Assembly: GCA_004835665.1 (NCBI GenBank)
Contig: RBKR01000022.1
Coordinates: 496,001 to 560,000, forward strand
DNA length: 64,000 nt
Source: Phoma sp. XZ068
Lineage: Eukaryota; Ascomycota; Dothideomycetes; Pleosporales; Didymellaceae
Direction of reading: 5' to 3'
Made by a program: the position numbers and the translations under genes. Shown piece by piece: positions 56,954-64,000 of this stretch. Below the pieces are notes generated by a model. It did no database searches. It saw nothing but the letters and a program-made list of their open reading frames with translations, and was not told where the DNA came from. Within the stretch, counting starts at the first letter, position 1, and each line of letters begins with the position of its first letter.

Positions 56954-58635
56954 ATGATTTCTTCGACCTCTTTCTCACGCTCGTCACTACGACCGCACCA
57001 TCGCGACTATCAAATGCTCCCGCCAAAGGCAGATGACAACCTGCATGCCGTAGAGTCACTTGAGCACTCTACGAATGGCTCTCATGATGTGCAACCCGAT
57101 CAAGATGGTCGAGACGGGTGCTTGCCGCTCAAAGAGCAGACCTTTCAAGACTTGACACTTTCATTTCATCGCAATACGTAGGTTCACTGCCTGTTGTTGC
57201 TACTTCGAACTCACACACTGCCAGCTATTCTGGAGCACTGCTCTTCAATGTCTGCGCCTTTATACTGCCAGCTTTGTACGCTACATTGTCGAAGCTATGG
57301 GTAGCCAACATTGACGCCTCCATGGTCGTCACAACCGACATTTACACATACATCGGTGTTGTTGCTGAAGTCCTCAACGAAGGTCTACCACGTGCTTCAT
57401 ATCTCATCATTGGTGACAAGGCCAGCCGCACCTTACGCGAAAGGGTTCAGCTCACCCACACACTCATTCTCTTCCAGTCTATTATTGGCTTCATTATGAG
57501 TGTTGGTTTCGTTGGCGGTGCTGCGAGTTTTGCGAACGGATTTGTACCAGCAGAGGTGCGCGAGGCGAGTGTGACGTACGTCCGCATATCTGCCTTCTCA
57601 GCTTTCAGCTCAGCGGTAGAGTATGCAGTCAACACATCAACTCGCGCGCTCGATAAGCCCGATGTGCCACTTGTCATCAGCTCGACCAAATTCGCTGTCA
57701 ACATCATCCTGGACTTGATCATCATCTCGAAGTTCCACGTTGGAACTATTACCCCAACAGTCAATATGCAAGCCGGCATCTCACTTGCTTGCAACCTCAC
57801 TTCAGCTTTTGCAGGTCTGGCATATTTCGTTTACACTACCGCGTACAGCAAAAGATCTGAGATTTCCCATGACAATTCCAACAACGGCCTCCTACCGTCA
57901 CTATCGGCGCTCCGTACACTATTCAGGCCAGGGTTCATTTTCTTCATTGAGTCTGCTATCCGCAACGCACTCTATCTTTGGCTGGTTCATGGCATCGTCG
58001 GTCTTGGCAGTGACTATGCAACGGCGTGGGGTGTATTTTCCACAATCCGATGGGGACTGATTATGGTTCCAGTATCAGCACTCGAGGCCACTACTCTCAC
58101 ATTCGTCGGCCATTCTTGGGGAAATGTACGTGCCAAGCTAGGGGAACTCAATATCCATAATCGGGATTGGCTATCGATGCACCAGCTTTGGTACATAACT
58201 CGATGGGCGCTCTACTCAGTCGGCATTGTTCTCGTCTTTGAGATTCCGCTCTGTCTTCTGATGTCCTTCTTCGGCGCGCGACCCTTTGCTCGCTACCTTT
58301 CCGGGTCGGATGAGGTTTCACGTATTGCAGCGCGTATGTGGCGTACTATCGATTGGTGTTACATTTTGTACGGTGTTTCCACGCAGCTTGCTGCCATTCT
58401 GGTGTCAACCCGACCGAGATGGTACTTGTCCCAGTCTCTTGCTTCAAACATACTCTATGTATTGCCTTGGGCGATCGTTTGTCAGGTAGTTAATCTGAAT
58501 GCTGGAGATGCTTGGACTTACCATAGCCTTGTATTTGGTGGAAGCCTCGTGTTCTCATTTTTTACAATAATAGCCGTCGATGGGGTGTGGGCATTCAGAC
58601 TGCGAAGGGGGAAAATGAAACTTGCGCGCGGTTAG
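56954..58635 (+). CDS. MATE-family multidrug/organic-cation transporter
   Basis: Exons 56954-57177 and 57225-58635 are joined over a 47-bp intron (GTAGGT to CCAG); the product is 544 residues. A hydrophilic N-terminus of about 70 residues ends in LTLSFHRNTYSGALLFN, joined across the intron. About eleven or twelve membrane segments follow. NIDASMVVTTDIYTYIGVVAEVLNEGLPRA is the type of sequence seen in the first half of fungal MatE proteins. RPGFIFFIESAIRNALYLW marks the start of the second half. Relatives export cations or drugs by H+ or Na+ antiport at the plasma membrane or vacuole. An in-frame ATG at 57014 (MLPPKADD) is an equally good start. The gene ends 56 bp from the convergent kinase gene. 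Confidence 0.85.
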
Positions 58636-58691
58636 CTGTAACGTTCTGTTAAATACTTTGCATTAGGACAATGTCTGACGGTTAGAAGCTT

Positions 58692-60682
58692 TTACATGCT
58701 CGAGGGCTTCTTGATTGTCCCGTTCGAGTGTGCAGGTCCTTCCGGCGTACCTGTTGCAGGCTGAGGCCCACTTTGTTCTCCTAGATCATCGTCGTCTTTC
58801 GAGCTTGGCACAAGATCGCCTAGACCATGTAGAATAGCAGTAGAGCTACTTCTTCTCGAGTAACTATGGCTGGCTACTGAGAGGGAGTTCGAATTGTATG
58901 GTTGCAGTTCCAGGTCGTTGGCATTTGCGCGGTGCTTTTCATCAACCACTAGCATCTGGTCTTTGATTATGTCGAGAAGCCTTTCAAACCGTTGGTTGCA
59001 ATGCTTGTGAGAATACAAACTTTCGATCATCTGTGTTCGATGTTAGCCACAACCTGAAGTACTTGCTCTTGCGATACTGACTTTCTTGACTGAAGGCTTC
59101 ACTTTTGCCCTTCGATTCTCTCCCTCCCCCACGATACTAAAGAAGGTATCTCCTTGAATTCCAGCAAGACTTTTATCTTTCTCCAGGCGAGCGTAGCCAA
59201 AGTGTTTTACTAGAGCAAACCCACCGAAATACCAAGTTATGAATTCCAAGTATATACACCCAAGCGCCCATATGTCGCACAATGTACTGTAATTCTCATC
59301 GAGTTGATACTCAGGCGACTGATAAGTTGGAGAATTAGGTACCCGGCCATGCTTTGCATCATACCAAAAGTCTTCAGTGCTGAAACGAGCGGATCCAAAA
59401 TCCGCAATTTTCAATGTGCCTGAATTCGGTCCTTTTGCAGCTTGATGTTCAGGGAACCAGAGGATGTTGTTTGGTTTTAGGTCTCCATGGCGCCCGACGA
59501 ATGTTCGAGGCTCTTTATTTGTGCTATCTGTCTTCGCTGTAAACACCCTCTGCATCTTCGGTCGGTCTACTTTGGAATGTAAAGCCAAGATAGATGAATT
59601 TGAGTATGTATCGTAGCGGTGGATCTTCTGCAGTGCGCTGATTAGACCAAGACATTGTTCAAAAATCCAGTTTTCAATCTCTGGGCTTGGCTCTGGACTT
59701 GGGTGTTGTTGCCAGAAGCGGTAAAGGTCCGCTTCAGCCCAAGGGAAGATGAAGTGGTAGTCGGTACCGACCTCGTAAGTTGCAAGGAGAGAAACCAAGT
59801 GATCGTGTGCATGAGGGCATTTTTGCAGTTTCCGGAGAATCGTCAGCTCCGCTTCGAAATCGCTCCTGTCGACGTCGGGTTTCAGCTTCTTAACAGCGAA
59901 GGAATTACAGTTTTCCTATTTGAAATTAATCACTTGATCACGGCGTAGGTGGCAGGGAGAGGACTCACAGCTAATTTATGGTGGTCAGCGTATATTTCGA
60001 CGTGTGATACCTCACCGTAACTTCCATGTCTTACAATTCGATGACTCGACTTGAAAGGCAAGACTTCTCTATTATGCAGAACATAATGTGGAATAGCACC
60101 TCCGTCAGATTCCCCGAAAATAGGCGCAAGAACTGTCCATTGACGCTTGCAAAAATCGTCGGCATCCGATTTCCACTTGAACTTCACGGTATTCGTGTTA
60201 CGCTCGTTCTGACTTTTCAACGTGTAGGGATCTCCCAGCCTTCGTGGTGCTATTGCTAAACAGAGTGGGAGGTCTTCGTCGCAGACATCGCTTTGGATGA
60301 ATAATCTGATTTTTGTGGGCATTTTTAAGAGACACAGTACGACGAAGATCCTCCGGAAGCATTTAGGGACTTCGACACTAATCGGTATCTTACGCGATTT
60401 CGACAGCACCATTTGAACTTCGCGTCCATCTATCTCTGAGAGTTTAGACTCTCGTAAGAATCGACGATGCGGATGTGGTGATGGTTCGGTTGCGTTGTTG
60501 CATAGTCTACACATCCTTTGAGCATATCTCCGGCGCTCACGGCGTCCAGTCGCGTTTGCGTCGCTGTATGTCTCGCCTATGACAGGCTTTCTCTCAGGAA
60601 TAGGAGGCGGAGACGCAACACGATGTACCTCTTGTTTCGTCTCAACCGTAGATCTGAACCTAAGAGGACCAGACAAAGACAA
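58692..60682 (-). CDS. Fungal protein kinase with HGD catalytic loop
   Basis: Three exons: 59969-60682, 59082-59915 and 58692-59030, giving 628 residues; introns are 53 and 51 bp. The first ~200 residues are a fungal-specific region (Arg-rich, with a CRLCNNA motif and a beta-rich part). The kinase domain starts with the glycine loop RHGSYGEVSHVEIY (about 215). Lys is in SFAVKKL (about 245), directly after intron 1. The catalytic loop is GRHGDLKPNNIL, so the usual HRD Arg is Gly while the catalytic Asp, Lys and Asn are kept. DFG (KIADFGSARF) and APE-like SPEYQLD are present, so it should be active. This HGD subtype is common in fungal lineage-specific kinases. The C-terminus is disordered, Ser-rich. 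It is divergent from a HET-domain pseudogene. Confidence 0.87.
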
Positions 60683-60997
60683 CCTCCGAGGCTCTCGGTG
60701 CTGCGTCAGGGACGGTGGTAAACGGAAACTTCTACTATGACCCCTGACAGCAGCGTTATGCGTAGGTGATTGGTTCGGTACGTTATGACTCGGTGCATTT
60801 GGGGCTAGGAATCCTTTGCCATGTCAACAACTACACTTGCCACATGACACAGTCAGCGCCATGAAGCACGAGCAACGACGTCAATTAGTACCTTCTTGTA
60901 AATCATTCCACCGACGGTATCCCTTTTCCACCAGGGTACGCTCCTTGGACCCTTTTTGCGATGTTATTGGTCCCGTTTTCTGAATGTTGGCTAACGA
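60683..60997. promoter_or_regulatory. Divergent promoter of kinase and HET gene
   Basis: At most 315 bp separate the kinase start from the HET open frame. A possible extra HET exon (60861-60935, ATG to AGG, then a 77-bp intron with CTAAC and CAG ending at 61012) would shrink the gap to 178 bp. No factor sites are assigned. Confidence 0.45.
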
Positions 60998-63063
60998 ATG
61001 ATCTATGATCAGGTGGACTACGACCCTCCTGTGCTTGACCCAAATGATTGGAACTTAAGTTGGGATAACGCTGCGGCTTCAAGAGCCCTTAAGTCATTAG
61101 CAAATGCTGACCCAACGGACTTTCCCAAAAACCGTTCACCGTCAGACCTTTGCGATGTCTGTGGTCGATACAGCCGGGATCTCCCGAGCCCGGGATTTTC
61201 TGAGCCGTATTATGTACCTGATCTTAAGGAACGAGCGGAGGCCTCGAACTGTGATCTTTGCAAACTGCTTTGGCAAACCTGTGTTAGCAACGGAGGCCAA
61301 AACCTGGACTCCGTACAATTTGACCGGCTTGGGCCATTGTTGAAGATGGACAATAACAGCAAAACTGTACTCTCTGTTGTCCGGCAGCCTGGAACGGACC
61401 CTCTGGCAGGAATTGAGTCACAAATTGGATTCATCACCCTCCCAAAACCCGGCAGTTCCACACATCTCGGGATGATACAGCAATGGCTAAGCGACTGTGA
61501 TAGAAAGCATTCAAAATGTAGGCCATCTGGCCATGCAGCTGATGCCAATAGGCGGTTGCCAACTCGACTTATTGACATCGGAGACATCACCGGGGACAGT
61601 CCGACTATGGGAGACTAGCGATGGCGACCAAGGTGAATGGGTTGCCCTCTCGCATCAGTGGGGGAACATAAAAGAAAACCACTTTCCACAACACGCACCA
61701 ACTTACAAAAACACCTTACCGGCATAGGACTTCAGGAATTACCATCAACTTTTAAGGATGCGGTGGTCGTAACTTGTGCTCCTGGGCACTGTTACCTTTG
61801 GATCGACTCTCTTTGCATTGTGCAGGGCCACGACGGAGATTTCCGAACCCAAGCCAAACGAATGGAAGATGTCTACAGCGGTGCCTACTGTGTCATTGCA
61901 GCCAGCTGTGTTGCCAATCATCAGGATGGATTCCTGAAGCCCCGGGATACTTGCGATTATGTCGGTATCGTACCGGAGGGCAAACCCAAGACGCCTGTCT
62001 ACATCTGCCAAGATATTGACAACTTCAAGCAGCACGTGTCTGAAGGCTCACTTAACCGCCGCGGGTGGGTCCTACAGGAGCATGCTCTTGCTCGTCGAAC
62101 AATCTTCTTCACTGAACACCAGACATACTTTGAGTGCAGCCATGGGATCCGATGTGAAACATCTACGAAGATGAAGAAGTAGGTTCCTTCTCCAGTTTCT
62201 GAATCATAAATGCTCACTGACTATCAACAGCAGCGTAGCAGCCTTTTTAGGTGATGCTAATTTTCCAAATACGCTCTACAGCTCCTCCCAAGGTGGAAAG
62301 ATCTTGCAATATCAAGGCCTCTACAAGGACTACTCTAGACTCGGCCTTTCAAATCCATGGGATCGGCCTGTTGCCATTGACGGTCTGCAGAAACGCTTGT
62401 TGGACACAATGGGGGTGAAAGGCGGCTTCGGTGTCTTTGATGAAGGCGAAACCCGAGGTCTGCTCCGTCGTAGTCTGCTTTGGTGCCGAGATGCCACGGG
62501 CAATACGCCAAAGCTGTACCGCATCAAGTTTCCAAAGGGTCGCGCACCAGTACCTTCATGGTCATGGATGGCTTATTGCGGGGGCCTAGGGTATCCTGGG
62601 GCCATCGATTACCTCGATCTGGACTTTGGCACCTGGGAATGGGAAGACTTGCAGTCACCTTGGTCGCAAGCAAATGAAGACGCAGATGAAGACAGCAACG
62701 GGGATGAAGTTGAGGGCAAGGATAACGGCACGGATGAGAAGTTATCAGCTGCTGACTCACTCAAGGCAAGACCAGCCTTGTTTGCAACAGCTCGCGATCT
62801 GGACCTGGGTGCTGCGTACGATGGCGATGGAGATCTCACATTCGATGATTCTGACACTTACTTGTTAGATACAACGATGTGTGTTGTGCTCGGCAAAGCA
62901 AAGGGTTGCATATCAACCGAAGAACAGATAAAACTGCGTGCTCATCATCACCCCGACTGGGGTGAAGGGCGATGATGGAAAGGAGATATACGAGCGAGTG
63001 GGTACCGGCTTCCTTCCAGGGAAGTGTATCTCACCGAGCGGTTTTGGAGTTCGCATTCACTAG
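60998..63063 (+). pseudogene. HET-domain (heterokaryon incompatibility) gene, frameshifted
   Basis: The parts of a HET protein are present in order but in changing frames. Frame A (60998 to about 61600) has the Cys-rich start CDVCGRYSRDL and CDLCKLLW and ends RRLPTRLIDIGD. Frame B (about 61600-61685) carries VRLWETSDGDQG and the HET hallmark WVALSHQWG. Frame A resumes with LQELPSTFKDAVVV, YLWIDSLCIVQ and MEDVYSGAYCVIAAS. A normal intron follows (62179-62230, GTAGGT to CAG). The next exon reads to about 62931, where a third shift is needed to reach CVLIITPTGVKGDDG and YERVGTGFLPGKC, ending at 63063. No intron can explain the three shifts, so the gene is decayed or has assembly errors. Intact HET proteins trigger non-self recognition or cell death. 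The start may lie further upstream, at 60861. Confidence 0.8.
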
Positions 63064-63305
63064 CACTTGTTGGAATGTATGGTTCTCGCTGAAGCTCTCA
63101 TCATTATATATATTATCATGCTCTGCATTTTCCCAGTCATAACATGTGACATGATATCCGTCTTCTCCCAGATCCCAACAGCGCCGACTTCCGTGCATAC
63201 ATCCCTAATTCGTTATTATGTACTGCTTCAGCCCATTTACAAACACCGTTAACGCCGAGCTTAAATGAATATATCGAGAATGCAACGCAGTTAGTAGGGG
63301 TCAGA

Positions 63306-64000
63306 TCATGCCTTGCAGTTGTTATTGTTAAGCTTATGCTTAGGCCACTTATGCCCCGTTTGATCCCAATGCTGCCATTACGTCAGTGCTCATCCCTAAA
63401 ATGCTTGTAACATTGACTTACTGTAAAGTTTGGATTAGTATAAGCATTCATATGCTCCTTTATGTACTTCGTTGTCTCAAACCCCGGCGGATCGCACGTG
63501 ACCAGCTTCTCCTCGCCCTTCTTCTGATACCACCTCACATAGTCCACTCTCATGACAGCGGGAAACTTCATGTGCTCCCAATCAATCCAGGTCCACGAGT
63601 TACTGATTCCTAAATTCAGGATGAGACTCATAGGCTCTTCGCTGATCTGGCGGGCTTGGATGTTGCCGTTCGGCCCAATGGCGCGTCCATCCATCATGAA
63701 CATTGTCTGATCGCCGACTTTCCAACTAATATAGGCGTCCTTGCCTTCGCCTGGCACGTATTCGAAGGAGTAGCGTTGGTATTGTTGGCCATCGAACCAA
63801 TTCTTGTTCAGATTTGTGGTTGCGGATATAGCTTGTTGGTATGGACCACCAGTGTAACCATTGTACCAACTTACGCTATAGTCTGGAAAGGCAGTGAAGT
63901 TGTAGTTAGGGTACCAGTGGATGTCGAAGGGCGCAACTTGAAAGGACTGCGTTGCAATGGGCATATTGTGCGGGGGGTAGCTCGCCCCAACTTCAATGAT
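63306..64000 (-). CDS. kre6: Beta-glucan synthesis-associated protein Kre6/Skn1 (GH16), 3' part
   Basis: This is the C-terminal part of a gene that continues beyond the right edge. Exons seen: 63422-64000 and 63306-63371, separated by a 50-bp intron (GTAAGT, CTGAC, GCAG). Splicing replaces a read-through tail by FTHWDQTGHKWPKHKL and ends in an Asn-rich, Cys-containing tail. Visible features are the end of the GH16-like jelly roll (WYNGYTGGPYQQAISA, QYQRYSFEYVPG, ISEEPMSLILNLGIS) and the conserved VDYVRWYQKKGEE and VTCDPPGFETTKYI. Kre6/Skn1 proteins are type II membrane proteins of the secretory pathway needed for beta-1,6-glucan. Catalytic residues and the membrane anchor would be upstream, outside the window. 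Confidence 0.93.

Overview
The window is nuclear DNA of a filamentous ascomycete. Most genes carry one to four introns of about 46-60 bp, with GTRNGT donors, CTRAC branch points and YAG acceptors. Elongation factor 3, a DASH-complex subunit and a Kre6/Skn1 wall enzyme are fungal markers. The HET-domain relic, the DUF7730-like gene and the Dal5-type permease make a Dothideomycete (Pleosporales-like) genome the best guess. That placement is inference from family repertoire only. No tRNA, rRNA, transposon, CRISPR array or repeat-induced AT-rich block was recognised.

Layout. 1-1577: non-coding, with an (AGTAT)12 microsatellite. 1578-6875: cyclase-associated protein, a Mak32-like PfkB protein, then a head-to-head pair made of a small single-span membrane protein and mitoribosomal mL44. 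8284-10263: a long pseudokinase. 12363-15540: a secretory-pathway membrane protein and an Egt2-like PLP enzyme. 16138-19436: elongation factor 3. 21776-25169: a type-B carboxylesterase and an NAD-dependent epimerase. 25919-30255: an LSH/Irc5 chromatin remodeller divergent from a five-exon Shb17-type sugar bisphosphatase. 30742-35590: a DUF7730-like protein, a Golgi GT8-like glycosyltransferase and a membrane-anchored aspartic-protease homologue without catalytic motifs. 37158-38765: a small coiled-coil protein and a short-chain dehydrogenase. 39328-47878: Ask1, type II PI 4-kinase and a Rad5/HLTF-like ATPase, all on the plus strand. 49173-55529: a Dal5-family transporter and a secreted nuclease. 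56954-63063: a MATE transporter tail-to-tail with a fungal HGD-type kinase, which is divergent from a frameshifted HET-domain gene. 63306-64000: the 3' end of a Kre6/Skn1 beta-glucan synthesis gene.

Most of this is housekeeping: translation, actin, chromatin, kinetochore, phosphoinositide and wall functions. Genes are not arranged in operons and no biosynthetic cluster is evident. The accessory-looking parts are 48-53 kb, with a large gene-free stretch and a possibly frameshifted small gene, and 56-63 kb, with transporter, kinase and broken HET gene. Three proteins have lost or altered catalytic motifs: the pseudokinase, the aspartic-protease homologue and the HGD kinase. Several genes only become visible after splicing by eye, notably the 91-residue membrane protein, the Shb17 homologue, and the last exons of the glycosyltransferase and the Kre6 homologue. 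Exon boundaries were read by hand from splice consensus and family conservation, so individual junctions may be off.
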